This document shows, piece by piece, positions 35,132 to 48,292 of a stretch of 64,000 nucleotides of DNA. Origin of the DNA: Amaranthus tricolor (taxonomy: Eukaryota; Streptophyta; Magnoliopsida; Caryophyllales; Amaranthaceae); NCBI RefSeq assembly GCF_026212465.1, contig NC_080063.1:6590225-6654224 (forward strand), read 5' to 3'. The notes beneath the pieces were generated by a model, which saw only the letters and a program-made list of their open reading frames with translations, was not told the origin of the DNA and did not search any database. Within the stretch, counting starts at the first letter, position 1, and each line of letters begins with the position of its first letter. The position numbers and the translations under genes are program-made.

Positions 35132-36926
35132 TAAAAATTATTGTATTGGTGTATGTGGTCTGAACAAGTACACTAATTCAAGAATAAAGTATTAATATTT
35201 AGTTTAGGAATGGCAGATTATGCAATAAATTAAGGTTAAGATTTTGATGTTACTTAGTAAGGAGGGAAAAAAAATAAAGAAACATAAAAAGAAGGTGCAT
35301 TAATTAAATGTTATCCAATGAGTATATCTACAAAAAATAGGTCACTCAAGTAGTAAGGTCAAGAGATTGCTTTTTCTGAAGTGAGACACGTGTCAGTTCC
35401 TTAGAGAGACAATTTTGATTAAGGCATTAAATGCACCATTGAGGGACCAATGAAAGATTGTCGCGTCACTAATTGTACCTAACTCTGCAAGGCGATATTT
35501 TGGGAATTACAAATGACATCCACAGAAGGTTACTTGAAATACTCCATGACAATTCAATAATAGGCTATAAATATCTCAAATAATAACACTAGTTATAAGG
35601 TAACTGATCTAGTGATCTTCAAACAATTTATGAAATTACTCATAGCATTTATTGAGAACTAATTAAACATATTCAATACAACTTCAAGATAATTATTTGA
35701 ATATTGATGAACATTTATTGAGAAAGAAAAGCTTTTGTTCATCAAATACAATTACTTAAGCCTCACGCTATAAAGAGCCTTAATAACATCCTCCAAGCAA
35801 AAAACCATTGTGCACTTGAAAAGAGATTTATTAGGCAATCATCTTATATAAATACTGATTTGGGCAACGAAAAGGTCCACATAAAATCATTTCGAGCCCT
35901 CCTAACTCTTGCTGATTGTACAGGTAGTACGTATCACTTTAAAGAGTGGTCTTATTGCAAGTTTGGCTAGATAGTAAGAACAAACCCCATAATCCAAGTA
36001 ATAACCCTTGCTTATTGACACAAATTTGAAATAATGATTTAATCCTGACTTAGTCATTAATTAATTGTATCCAGTTCGAATACAAGAACATCATGCCACA
36101 TGCTTGAACAAGCTAATTGAAGCAGCTAAATAAGTGTGTATAGGTTTAAAGTTGCTCAATTAAGCAAGAAAATGCTTGAACAAGCCGATTGAGGTTTAAC
36201 ACATCTTAAACTTATTTGCTCATGTGCTCGAACGAGCAATTTAGATGTCCAAACGGGTTAGAATTCAGCGACTGCTTTTTTTCTACTTTTGCGGGTTTTA
36301 TTGAAATTCTTCACTTTTAAAACTATTTTTTTAACTTATTTTATTAAAATTGCATGCTATAAATAAGTTCTAAATATCCTCCAAATCATTGTAATCTCAT
36401 TAATTGATCATTGATCTGTAAGTACTCGCTTGGAAAGCTCAATTACTCCCTAGGAATTGAAGTGGAGTACCGACACATGGTATCATTTTGTATCAGAACA
36501 AGTTCACTAAAATCTACTCCTCTTATTAACTATTATTAGATTTTTTTTCACATTTACCAATGCAATCATTTCATTCTTAAATATCACTAATTGTGTTTAA
36601 GTAAATTATTAAAAATTGATATTAATAAAATTTACATTAAGATGAATTAAACAAGATCTCAATTGACTATGTTTTAACTTATAAATTAAGAACAAAACAC
36701 ATATTATAATACATTGATAAATAGTATTTAAAACAAATAGGACAATAAAAATGAATAGAATAGAGGATTAAAGAACACTTGTTTTACAACCTTTAAAAGG
36801 TGGTAACACAACTACCTGTCAATGTGAAACTTTCAACATAGGATGGAGTTCTATTACAAGATTCTAAGACTATTTCAATGTGTATCAACTTTAAAAGGTT
36901 TTAAATATAAAGTACTAATATTTTTA
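35132..36926. other. gene-free stretch with possible LTR remnant
   Basis: No ORF. Between about 35450 and 36477 the DNA has LTR-like features (a CTATAAATA box at 35567 and an end ACCGACA followed by TGGTATCA at 36478-36485), but neither a partner LTR nor coding DNA is seen, so this is only a possibility. Confidence 0.35.
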
Positions 36927-37288
36927 GAAAAATTTGCAAAGAAATACCTTATAAAATCAGTTTTTTGTAAAAAAACATCTTTTAAAATTTTTTTTGTAAA
37001 AAAACACCTTTTAAGAGACTTTTTATTAAAAAAACACCTTAAATCAATTTCCGGTGACTTTTGTCAACTTTCAGGCGTTGGCTATGCCATTTGAGCTCAA
37101 AAATCAACGCTTGAAAGTTGACAAATGGCATAATCAACGCCTGAAAGTTGACAAAAGTCACCGAAAACTGATTTAAGTGTTTTTTTTAATAAAAAGTCTC
37201 TTAAAAGATGTTTTTTTACAAAAAAAAATTTTTAAGGTGTTTTTTTACAAAAAATTGATTTTATAAGGTGTTTCTTTGCAAATTTTCC
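36927..37288. mobile_element. MULE-type foldback MITE with 9-bp target duplication
   Basis: Direct repeats ATATTTTTA (36918-36926 and 37289-37297) flank a 362-bp hairpin. The left end GAAAAATTTGCAAAGAAATA and right end TTTCTTTGCAAATTTTCC are inverted, and the complementarity continues through AAAAAACACCTT units to CTTTCAGGCGTTGG and CAACGCCTGAAAG near the centre. Non-coding; the small ORF at 36843-37094 is a by-product. Confidence 0.85.
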
Positions 37289-40200
37289 ATATTTTTATTT
37301 GACAAGTACAATCATTAATAAGTAATTACTATTATTAGATTGGTGCACACGAAAAAATAATGTAAATCAAATCTAAACAAAATTTGTTAGAAAACTTAAT
37401 TTGATGACGAGCAACTCTAGGTTAATAATTATTATTTGTCAATTTGACAAATCATATTCATGTGGAGGAGTTTAATATGGTGACCTTTTGTAATGTATTT
37501 TTTTCATATTTTGCTTATTTTATTTGTAGGTTTTTTATTTTTTATGCTGATTTATAAATTTTAGTGATTGATTAAGATTTTCTAGTGTGACATTTTTATG
37601 CCATCAAGAGACTGTCATTGGTCTGCGCCTTTTAAGGCACACTCTTATTTTCCACCTGTGCACAATAAAAAAAGTTGGCAAGTGGGATGCATTTGCCATT
37701 TGGTCAATAAATGCCAACGTGTTTTTACTAGCCAAAAATAGATTTTGGTATTTTATTTTTATAAGACATGGCAGTGCCGTGCCATTTACGATTTTTTAAA
37801 TTTTTTTATATATTTGTATAAACTACAAATTAAAGTTTTAAGGAAATAAATTTTAATTATAGTTATATTTCATTTTACTCTGAACAGTTATATACAGTAC
37901 GTATATTGTATAAAATTTTACATTGTGTACCCAGGTGATTGTAAAAATTTAGATCATGAAAAATAAAATACTACAAACAAAAAGTTTATTATGTTTTAAT
38001 CATCTCAAAATATCCAATACATTACATTATACTCATTTAATAAATAAAATTGAAAAGATTTTATAAATAATGAAAAATTAAAACAAAATATATGATTCTC
38101 TAATACATTAAAAAATATGACCTAGAAAGTAAAAAATAATAATTAGATTGAAGTAAAGTCAAAAGATATAAAAATAAGTTTTAGTAACAATGACATCATC
38201 ATTGAATTTAGAGGAAAAATTTTTTATTGAGAAAATCACACGTAATCAATTTCTTAAAATAATAATGTTAAGAGTGTTAGTTATAGATTCCACTGCGAAA
38301 TAAAAGAAATACCTTACTCTTACTCTACTCAACTGACCAATTTTTTAAGCCCGTTTTAATAAATATGTCTTATTTTTATTTTTAAATATGATATCATCAT
38401 TTTTAGTCTTTATTTTATTTCTCATATATATTTCTAATAGCACACAACTTTAACTAATCATACGTAATTTTTAGTTTTTGTATCAAAAGCAAATAAAGTT
38501 ATTTAGCTGGAACAAAGAAATATCTTGCAGTTATTATAGCCTTGTAGCATTACTCATTTGTGGAAAGTACAATCCTTATGAAAAAATAATATAAGTTGAA
38601 CAAATAATATGTAAAATGTGTAAAAAAAAATTTAAAAAAATGTAAACTCAAAAACGAATTAAAACAGAAAATGTTGTAAGAACCATAAAAAAAATAATAA
38701 TAAAAAAAGAGCATTAAAGAGTCCACAGAAATTCGTAAATAACGTGGGCATGCATTGGTCCGCTAACTACACAAATCACAATGCACAACTGAGGTACATG
38801 CTTACCTGTGGGTTCCATTCCGTAATTCATGACTCATCAATTAATCTCTAATTTCATAAAACAATGTGACAAATATATCGTAAATATTGGGTGCTTGATT
38901 TTTTATTTTTTTTTTTAAATATTGGGTGCTTGATTAGTTAGCCCTAGCATATTTTCGTTAATCACAAAATAATTTTTCATCCAAGCATTTTAATTTCCAA
39001 TGAAAAATACAAATTATAATTTATTTTCTTTTGATAATTGAGTTTTTGTCTCTGTTGTAGCAAGTATCGTTTTTCCCATATAAGGTTGTGGGTTAAATTC
39101 TCACCTAGTCGTTCACTTTCTTTGGCCTATTCTGTAATAAAAAAAGAGAAAACGTTAAAAAATAAATCAATTTTTGATCGATCATTCTACTGAAAATAAA
39201 CTCAATTTTTGTTTATTTTTGAATAAATTTACCTATTCGTTATAACTACTGAAAATAAATTCAACTATTAGTTATTCATATAATTGATTGACTTAAAAAG
39301 ATGGTTATAAACAGTAGTAGAAAATATTTTTAGCATATATACCTAGTATGTGGATTTATGGGAAATAAATTATAGATGAGTTTATTTTTAGCAAACCAAG
39401 AAAATGTTGGTTTAATTATTGACAAATTCCCTAGAAAATAATTAATTTCCTTTTGTTTGAATAACTAGAATATTATCCGTACTATGCACGAAGATAACAT
39501 TTTTTTTTAAATAACTGTGAAAATTAAGAAACTAATATTTTAGTAATTAATTGTTTATCACTAAATTATAATCATTCATTAAAGCATTTGTTACTTTTAA
39601 AAAAATTTAGACACTGTAGTTAAAATCTTAAAATATTGAGATAAAAAATATAAAATCTCAAAACATTAATTTTTTGTTAAAATAAAATTATTGTAGCTTA
39701 AGAGAATATATAAATGATAAAAATACATTGTAAGATTTTGATTTTTTTTAAATAGAGAATGAGCTATTATTAGAATTTAGGTGATGAATAATCATTTCAA
39801 AAATTATTAGCTTTACATAATTTGTACATTAATTGTTTAACTTTTTTCAACTCCAAACGATTAACAATATTAATAAAAGTAATTTTTTATTTAATTACTT
39901 CATCTAACCAAACAGGCAAATTAAATATCAGAGAATTAGAATAATAGTTTACTTAGAAGATGTTTCTTTTATTCCAAAATACCCTCAATAGTCAAATCTA
40001 ATACATATTCTAAAAGATCGAGGAAGTCTTATTTGAATAAAAAAAAGGAAGGGGAAAATTTAGAACGAAAACCGTAGACATATTTTGTTAAGAATACAAT
40101 TTTTTTTAAATTTGAAATATTTAGAGTAAAAATACTCATTTTTTTTACATTTTTTCTTTAATTTCTATCTAAAGAAATAAGATGCATTTTTCCTCCTTAT

Positions 40201-41216
40201 GTCTTTATCCTTTTCCATCATTTCTTTTCCTTTTTCTTCCTTTTATATTATCTTTTAATTTGTTTTCGAAATATAAAAATGTAAAAATTTTCAATAACAT
40301 GCGAACATCCATTTGCATGAAAACATTGATATATTTGAAAATATATTATGATGGAGTAGTACATTTGCATTAAATGGAACCTCTAAATAAGAAATTTTGT
40401 TACAACCATATTTTAATTAGACTAAGTTGCAAACCTTGACGAATAAGTGTATTGTAAGTTGTGGGGTTTGTCCAGATCAGTTGTATGGGAAATTAGTATT
40501 GGGTTTATAGGCATGTGGTAGACTTGTCCACTAAATTAGGTGTACTCTTAGGGTCTTACATATCAGCACACTTTTAAACATTTTAACAGTAGTAAATGAA
40601 GTGCAACAACGTGTCTCATTTTTTTAAGTTAAAAAGTAACCTATGGTCTTTTTTTATTTTATTCGAAAATTTTATTTAAGAAAAAATTTGTTTGAAAATT
40701 TTAATTTTTTTTATTTTTCTATAATAATTTCACCTATTTATTAACCATGAATTATTCAAATTTTAAGATATATTTGCTAGACTAAACCCGATAATCAAAT
40801 GACTTGTTATTGCAAGTTTTATTTTATAAAAGATAAATTAAAATAAAATATCAAAAAAATTTAAAAATAATTTTGTTTTATCATTTAGAATTTATTATGT
40901 AAATTTCAAAATTTTTCTCTATTTTTACATTAATTTTCAGTTCACTTTTTTTTTGTAAATTACCTACTATAGTAGGTCATCCTGTTATCCTAGTTTTCTC
41001 TAGGCAAATACCCCCTAAAGTTGGGACTATTCATGATTACTCAATAGGTGGGATTATTGTATTTAGGAAAATCATAAAATTTTTGGGTTATACTTCTAGG
41101 AAATGATAAATCTAATTGATTTGTTTGCTTTTGTTTGTCCACTTTATAACATTTTACTATATAAGTGAGAAATTTGAATAATGATCTTTAGAAAATAAAA
41201 TATGTTCATGTGCGAT
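37289..41216. other. long gene-free AT-rich stretch
   Basis: No coding region with a recognisable domain; short ORFs at 37587-37799 and 40182-40373 look like chance. No RNA gene or clear transposon end was found. Confidence 0.55.
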
Positions 41217-43544
41217 TGTAACACCCTTGAATTTTCAACCCCTTAAACGAAACTAAAATCTTGAAGGACGGGAGAAAATTCGGGTGTTACATAAAAAGAA
41301 AAGGAAAAGAATTTAGATAAACGTTAAAGTTTAACTTCAAAAGGTGAGTGGAAAATTTGGCAGCATCTCTACTAAAAACTGAGGATGTGACAAGGATGTA
41401 TAGATAGATAAAATAACTAAACTAATCTAAGGCCTTCAATGCCTTTCCAAAAATATGTCACGACAGATTTCATAAGATGATTTCATAAGACACAAGCACA
41501 AATAGTAATTGTTTATCGTCCACCTATACTTCTTGATCCTATTACGTCCTTTCCGACCCGAACCATGTGTTCTTGGGTAGTATGCAGGTCTTCACACTCC
41601 TCTTCTCAAGATTCAAATCCTAGCCATCTTTAATTGGAATTTCATGTAATATCAACATCTTTGTAGGATTTTATTCCATTGAAGTAGAAATTAGCAAGAT
41701 AGCAATCGAACCCTTTCCTTTCCCAAGTTTCTGTCTAGCCGAAATGGGGAAAAACAAGTGTAATTTGGTCTTGCTTGTTTAAGCATCGAAAATTCAAGAA
41801 CAAACATCAATTTTTTGAAGCCTCTTTTGTTGTGTTCCTTGTTGATCATCAAAACAGAAGGTAAACCCTTCTTGATTTCTTTTCTCTTCTTTCTCAATGT
41901 TTATGTTTTTATTCATATGAGGTTGATTTCATTGGCATACTTTCACTTGCATATTCCTTTACCATGTATTAAGCCCTAAAGTTTGATGAATCTTAAAAAT
42001 TTATATGACCAAATTAGATGAGTTCTTAATTGAGAAATTTATGGGAAATGTGTTACTAGTAAGTTATGTGATGATGAGAAATTAGTCGTTGTGGATTATA
42101 ATTTTAGTAGGAGACTACTTTAATGACTTGGTTTTGATTAGTTAGCGTTCTTGGATATGTTGAAGGATATGTTGATCGATTGGAAGGTAAGGACCTTGTA
42201 GTAGAGACTAGAATAGTGAGAATGAAGACATTAGGATATATTGTTGGAAATCATGATATTAGTTTAGAAAATTATGGTAATGGGAAAATGTTGGAAGATT
42301 TGATGGTTTTGAAAGAATCTAGAGTTCGTGTAGAAATCATTAGTGATTGGATGAATTAGCTGTTTTTTCTAATTAGATGGTTTGTCATTCTTGTTTTTGG
42401 TCTCTTGGATTCTTTTAAATATTCTTGGTTTTGAGTCTAGATGAACATAGAAGTGGTTGAATTGGAAATATAAAGAGAATTATAGGGATGAGTAATCTTT
42501 AAAAGAGTATAAACTAGCTTAGATCACGATTATAATATTTTGAGGACACATTGGGGGTTTGAGTTAGAACATACACAATCCTTTAGTGATTAGAAATAAT
42601 AGAGTAGATTCTTGGTATGAAATACGGTCTTAGGAGGAGATGTAATAAGTTATATGTTAGTATAGTTGCGTTGACCATACGCATATGACGTTATGTTATT
42701 GTCATACTTCAGGATAGGACTACATCGATGAGCCTTCTAGTCAACTGCAGAGATTTGGTCTTGACTCTTGAAGCGACATTGTCGGTGAGTAGTAGCTGTC
42801 CCTTAAGGGGTTTGGCCAGACTAAAATTTTGAAAATGGTTTTATTAAAGCTGTGAATTTTATAATGTTGAGACAAATTTGTTACGAATGATTATGCTGAT
42901 ATTGATATGGTCAATGGATTGGGCTCACGAGCTGGTCATTAACAGAGTAGAGGGAAAATCTCCATTACTCCCTGTTTTGAGGTGAATTGTCATTCAAATA
43001 TTGACTAGCCTCACCCGAGAGTGACATAGCCTTAGAGCTATGGATGTTCCTCTCAACTAGACTTCCTGTGCGCACATAGATCTAGGAAACTATTGTTGCT
43101 TTTAAACCTATGTTTTGAATTACTGTGTTTTGTTGTTGTGGATTGTTACTTCTCATGCAATTCAATTTGACCCCCAGTTGTTTCCATTTTTTTTTAGATT
43201 GTTTACAGATCAGAACCGGACAAGAACGATGGGGAAGCAGAGGTGATTAGAGTATATGGTGAAGATACTTTAGATTTGAGTTTGCACACTAGTCGTAGTG
43301 TCTGTGTTGGGCTGTAGTCAATGTGTAGTGGATTTGATTATGTTAACCGTATGAGACTTTATGGTTAGTTGTATAAATATGTTGAACTTTGGTTTAGATG
43401 TTTGGATTTAAAATGGTCATTACAGTTGTATTTTAGACCTCGTGACCCTTTTTACGAGTTATGAATCGAGATTTGAGTTCTTTGGGTTAGTAAACCCTGT
43501 GATGACCTGTCTTACTTAGTCAACCACTAAGTCGGGTTGTTACA
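41217..43544 (+). repeat. probable solo LTR of a gypsy-type retrotransposon
   Basis: Starts TGTAACACCC and ends GGGTTGTTACA, giving an inverted terminus with TG...CA ends over 2328 bp. A further CGGGTGTTACA 65-75 bp inside the left end is a feature I associate with long chromovirus (Tekay-like) LTRs, as is the GGTGAGTAGTAGCT stretch near 42785. No primer site, polypurine tract or internal domains follow, so it would be a solo LTR. A 5-bp duplication is not visible, which lowers confidence. Confidence 0.45.
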
Positions 43545-43901
43545 TGTTTAATGTAGTGGTGGTGGCACAGGAGGGACAAGGCATTGTGGCGGGCCTTGGT
43601 GGCGGTGCAGGCAGCCGCAACTACTGGTGGGGGTGCACGAAAATGCAGCAACAACTGCTGTTTTGGGCGAGGGAGTTGCAGGGCTGCTACTTTGTGTCGT
43701 TGGTGGAGTGGCTTCTGGTGATGATGGAGCAGGAAGGAGTTGCGGCTAGGCTTGGGTGGAGGAGCATGCAGTCGTGAGTGAGAGGAAGAGTAAGGGTCTG
43801 CTTGCTTTTGTTTGAAAATGAGGGAGTCTCAACCTAAAACCCTAAGTCCTCTTTTTTTATTATATTTATATATTTATTTACTTATCTATTTATTTGTTTA
43901 C

Positions 43902-43932
<31 letters not shown>

Positions 43933-44693
43933 TTTTTTATTAACCTCCTTGTAAGGCCCAATTAAAAGACCCAACTTTGATGTGCTCACAAAATAAATAA
44001 AGTAATAATTTTAATTCGAACCATCCTTATTTTTGTAATTGCAACTTTATTTTTTTTATACTACCATGTTGACATTTAAATTCGTCTATGAAAGTAATAT
44101 ACTAAGATTAACTAAAAATAATTTAATTTAATTATAAAATCTCTAAAAGTTATTATAATATTAATTAATTATGTCATTAAAATCTTGACGTGTTACAACG
44201 ATATTGTTAGATTTATCAGAATGTATAGAATTTCAATATTCACTTTTTGTATAAAATTTTAATGTGTATTTAGAAATATTAAGACTCATAATTTTGCATT
44301 GTAAAGTTTGCAAAAAGAGTAAAGTGAATAAGAAAAGAAAAAAAAATTATTTTTTACTTTAATCATTTAATTTAATCTCTTTATTTTTATTTAAGTCAAA
44401 AATTCTTCTGTGTTCTGTCTTCATTTACATAATGATAGAAATTCAAAGCCATGAACATACTTTTTTTATTTACATAAAAATTCAAAGCAAAGAGAAAATA
44501 GTGATTTTTACGAAAAAGTGGATATCGATAATAAATAAAGAGTGGCAATAAATTGTGTATATGAAATTAAAAGAGAGTTAAAATGTATGAATGAGATTAA
44601 AAGAAAATAGTGGGTAATTGTCCAAAAATTGAAATAATGAAAATGAAAAATCGCCTCCTTCCCTTGAATGTAGAAATGTCATCGCCTAAGTAG
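43545..44693. other. spacer with a G-rich ORF and an ATTT microsatellite
   Basis: 43544-43777 encodes a 77-aa Gly/Trp-rich chance-like frame with no domain. (ATTT)n spans about 43883-43937. The remainder is AT-rich. Confidence 0.5.
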
Positions 44694-44695
44694 TA

Positions 44696-44962
44696 CTATC
44701 TCCGTTTCAGTGACTTTGTTCCATTTGTTTTTTTAACGCTAATTACAATTCACTCTTAATTTGCATTTTATTCTTAAATTTATAAGTTAAAACATAGCCA
44801 AGTGGGATTTTGTTTGATTCGTTTCAATGCAAGGACTATTAATATCAACTATTTATATAATTTTTAGTCACGCACCATTACAGATATTAAGACTTTGATA
44901 TATGTCTTAAAAAACGTGCCCAAATAAAATAGAATAAAGTCATTGAAATGGGGGAAGGATAG
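44696..44962. mobile_element. Stowaway-like MITE
   Basis: The left end CTATCTCCGTTTCAGTGACT is mirrored by AGTCATTGAAATGGGGGAAG plus GATAG on the right. The left TA flank is present, the right one slightly displaced. 267 bp. Confidence 0.6.
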
Positions 44963-44994
44963 TTATTATTACTCCGTCAGACCTTAGTACAATA

Positions 44995-45916
44995 TAGAGG
45001 TGTTCATTCGGATGATCGAGTCGGTTTCAGATGGGTGTCATTCGGTTCAGTTGTATTTCTGATCTGTTAGTTTTCGGATGCGTGTTACGGCGGGTCACAC
45101 TCGGGTCAGGTAGGTTAGTCACGGTTCGGTTGAAGATTGGTTATTTGAGCTATCGGGTTAGCATCGGTTCGGTGTCGGTTGCAGTTCGCGTCGAGTAATC
45201 AATCGGTCTCGGAATTTCATCGGTTAATAATTGGTTCGGTTTTACCAGGTACAGATCGGGTTCGGGTATTATTTCCAGTAGAATTCGGCTACGAATTCAT
45301 AATTACTATAGATCGAGTCAATATCAGATTAAGTTGTTAGACATTTTTTAATTGATGATAAGATTCCTCTTAGTTAAGGCAAAATAGTTAAAATGCAAAT
45401 CAATTAGTGAATGTTACTTTGTTACTTTTACTTGTTTGACTGTAAGTTAAAATTAAAGTTTTATCATTTTTCATTTAACTCTAAATATATGAAACCATGT
45501 ATGTATAAAATTTAATTTATTAAAATTTCTATTACTTTATTAGATTAACTACTAAGATGATTGAATATGAGTCGATCATACTTCTATGTTAAAAATTGGT
45601 TCAGGTTTATAGTATTTCGATTAAAATTCGTTCGGGTTAAGTCGGTTTTAGCCTGATCAAGTTCGGTTTTGAGAATGATTCGGGTCGGGTATGACTCGGG
45701 TCAGTCAATATTAGGTTCGGGTAATCTCGGTTAACGGTTATATATCGGTTATAAAAATCGGTTGCAGTTCGGGTTCGATTTTACGATTTTCGGTCGTAAA
45801 TCGGTTCGGGCGTAATTTCGGTTCGGGTAATGTCGGTTCAATAAACCTAAAAAAGAAATATATTTTCGGGTCAGTTTACTTTCGATTTCGGGTCGGATCA
45901 CATTTGAACAGCTCTA
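44995..45916. mobile_element. hAT-like non-autonomous element filled with GGTTCGG-type repeats
   Basis: The ends TAGAGGTGTTCA and TGAACAGCTCTA are inverted, and the 8-base flanks GTACAATA and GTACCATC agree at 6 positions, as for an aged hAT 8-bp duplication. The 922-bp interior consists largely of degenerate TCGGGTTCGGGTC/GGTTCGGTT units on both sides of an AT-rich middle. No transposase is encoded. Confidence 0.65.
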
Positions 45917-47433
45917 GTACCATCACATTTACTCTATAGACAATTGACGTATAAACAAAGAAAAATAAATAAAAGTAGTATTTAATAGAAAAGTGAAAGA
46001 AATAAATAAAATAAATTTATAAGAATATGAAGTATTAAGAAATCAAAAAATGAATATTAAAATAACTAAAAATAAAAACACTTAAATTTATTAAGACGGA
46101 TTAAAAATAAAAAGTGAGGTAAATTACTTAGTAGAGATGAAGTATTAAGCAGAAATGTAGGTAAGCAGAAATAGGCCTAACAAGAGTAGCTAAGCAGAAA
46201 TGTAGAAGTAGCCGCCTCTAAGATTCAATCATCATGTAATCTTTCATTTCTGCGTGTGTCGGCACCAACTCTTGTCTGCTCCCTTTCTTTCTTTTTTAAT
46301 CCCATAATAACATTTGTGGGCCCGTCCCTAAATTACATTTTAGACCACGAGGTCTGCTACTCTTCTTTCTCTACTACTACTTTAAAAAGTCCAAAGAACG
46401 CCGTAGCTCATTTTATTTTTTTTCTTTTTTCACTTTTGAACGAATAATTATTTAGATTAAATATTTTAAATTGGTTTTAAATTAATTATATTTTGTTTTT
46501 ATATTGATTTCTTTATATATTGAAATCGGGTTAAAATTAAATTAGTAAAAGTTATGTAATGACGAATCGTTAGATTAGTTTTGAATATCTGTACTTTGGA
46601 GATTAAGAAATTAAGTTTAGTGGGTTGAATTTTGTTATTTTGTTAGTTAATTGAAAGTAAGATATGTACATTTGAGAACAAAAATTTGTTTAAGTTATGG
46701 TCATACTCCTTTAAAAACAATAATATGACAAATTTATAAGTAGGACAAACTAATATAGTAGGTGGTACTATTTCAGAGATCCAAGAAATATTTCTTTTGA
46801 ATAATAAGATTACAGGAAAATATTCATTTTCATAAACACAAATTCTTGTGAGAAACGGTCTCTTTAAAAGATCATTTTTAAGTAAATCTGTCCATAATGA
46901 AAATATAGAGTAAAAATATAGATTAAATTTTGTTGGGCTGAGCTAGAGAGAACTGTTCCATAAAAAGTTCAAAAATAAAGTACTTACATTTATTATCTAG
47001 TTACAAACGTTTTTTTTCACTATAAATTTTCAAATAAAAATTAAATTATTCATACATCCCATGCGTCATATTTATTTCCACCATATTAAGATGAGAGATT
47101 CTGGAAGCACCTCTTAGTTTAAAAATATTATATTGCATGAGAAATTAACCACGTTATTCCCAATATATTGTATAAAATTGTCCATGAAAATACGAGTTTT
47201 TTTTAAAAAAAATGTATTGATAGGATTTGCTGAAAGACGTGGCTTGAAACTAAGAAAATAAAATCTTCATAATAAATTGTTACGCTATCATGTACTTTTC
47301 AAATTCATTGATATAACAAATTTGTAATTTAAAAAATGTATTTCATTAATGTACTATTGTTTCTAGCTTTCGAATAGAAAGAATGTATTAATTTTTTGTA
47401 CTTTAATAATTTTTCATGCTAATATCTTCACAC
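45917..47433. other. gene-free stretch
   Basis: AT-rich DNA. Near 46848-46890 lies a CTTGTGAGAAACGGTCTCTT segment related to the 48293 MITE. No gene recognised. Confidence 0.5.
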
Positions 47434-47881
47434 TAGACCTGATCAAACAACGGGCCGAGTGGAAAAAGTTGCCCATTGATGCGGGCTGGGCCGAAACGCG
47501 GGCCAAAAAGTTTCTGCCTAAACCCGTAATATGCGGGCTTGCGGGCCTATATTTTATATTATTTATACATAATTAAAAACACAAATTACAAATAATTGAA
47601 ATAAATAAATACAATTGTTACATATTATACATAATTTAAAACACAAATTACAAATAATTGAAATAAACAAATACAATTGTTACATATTATACATAATGTA
47701 AAACAAATTCAAAATGCAAATCATGAACAAATCCCTTTTTGGGCCCGGCCGGGGGCCAAACGCAAATTCCAAACCCGTCCCAAAAAAATTCGGGCAACTT
47801 ATTTTCTGCCCAAACCCACCCATCGGACTATATTTTGGTACCCAAACTCTCACTTTTTTGGGCCGGGCATGATCAGCTCTG
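47434..47881. mobile_element. hAT-like MITE with perfect 8-bp target duplication
   Basis: CTTCACAC is present at 47426-47433 and 47882-47889. The ends TAGACCTGATCA and TGATCAGCTCTG are inverted with GGGCC-rich subterminal parts (ACGGGCCGAG, TTGGGCCGGG). A 60-bp AT-rich unit ATTACAAATAATTGAAATAA is tandemly duplicated near 47585-47670. 448 bp, non-coding. Confidence 0.85.
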
Positions 47882-48292
47882 CTTCACACCCATATATTTT
47901 TTAAGGTACATATCTAGATGATGTAAGTCTGTTTTATTTTAGCATATACTTTTTAAAAAATTATGTAAAATGTAGATTAAAATATCATAAATCGAGATTC
48001 CAGACAAATCTAAGTCAAGTATTGCATATAGGGATAAATATATTTGGTATTGAGCTGGGTCTTATAAGATCAAATTATTTTCCAATTATTTTGTTTTATT
48101 TTAATTTATATTACAGCTCAATGTAAAGCACATTTGACTCAAAATTAATTTAATTTATCAAATTGATCCGAAATTCCAACATCAAAATTCAAAACCCAAT
48201 TGAAAATGAAACCAAATTTATTTGCCGTTTGGGCTTCATTTCATTTGTCACGCAATTTGATGTTTTTGGCTATCATATAAGTATATAACACA

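Noticed and set aside
35450..36485. Possible retrotransposon LTR ending before TGGTATCA
   Set aside because: No convincing TG start, no second LTR and no coding domains; the primer-like match is only 8 bases.
37587..37799. 70-aa ORF with some non-AT-rich sequence
   Set aside because: No homologous family recognised and no splice or promoter signals.
43544..43777. 77-aa Gly/Trp-rich ORF in G-rich DNA
   Set aside because: No domain, no splice or promoter context; directly at the border of a probable LTR, so likely chance.
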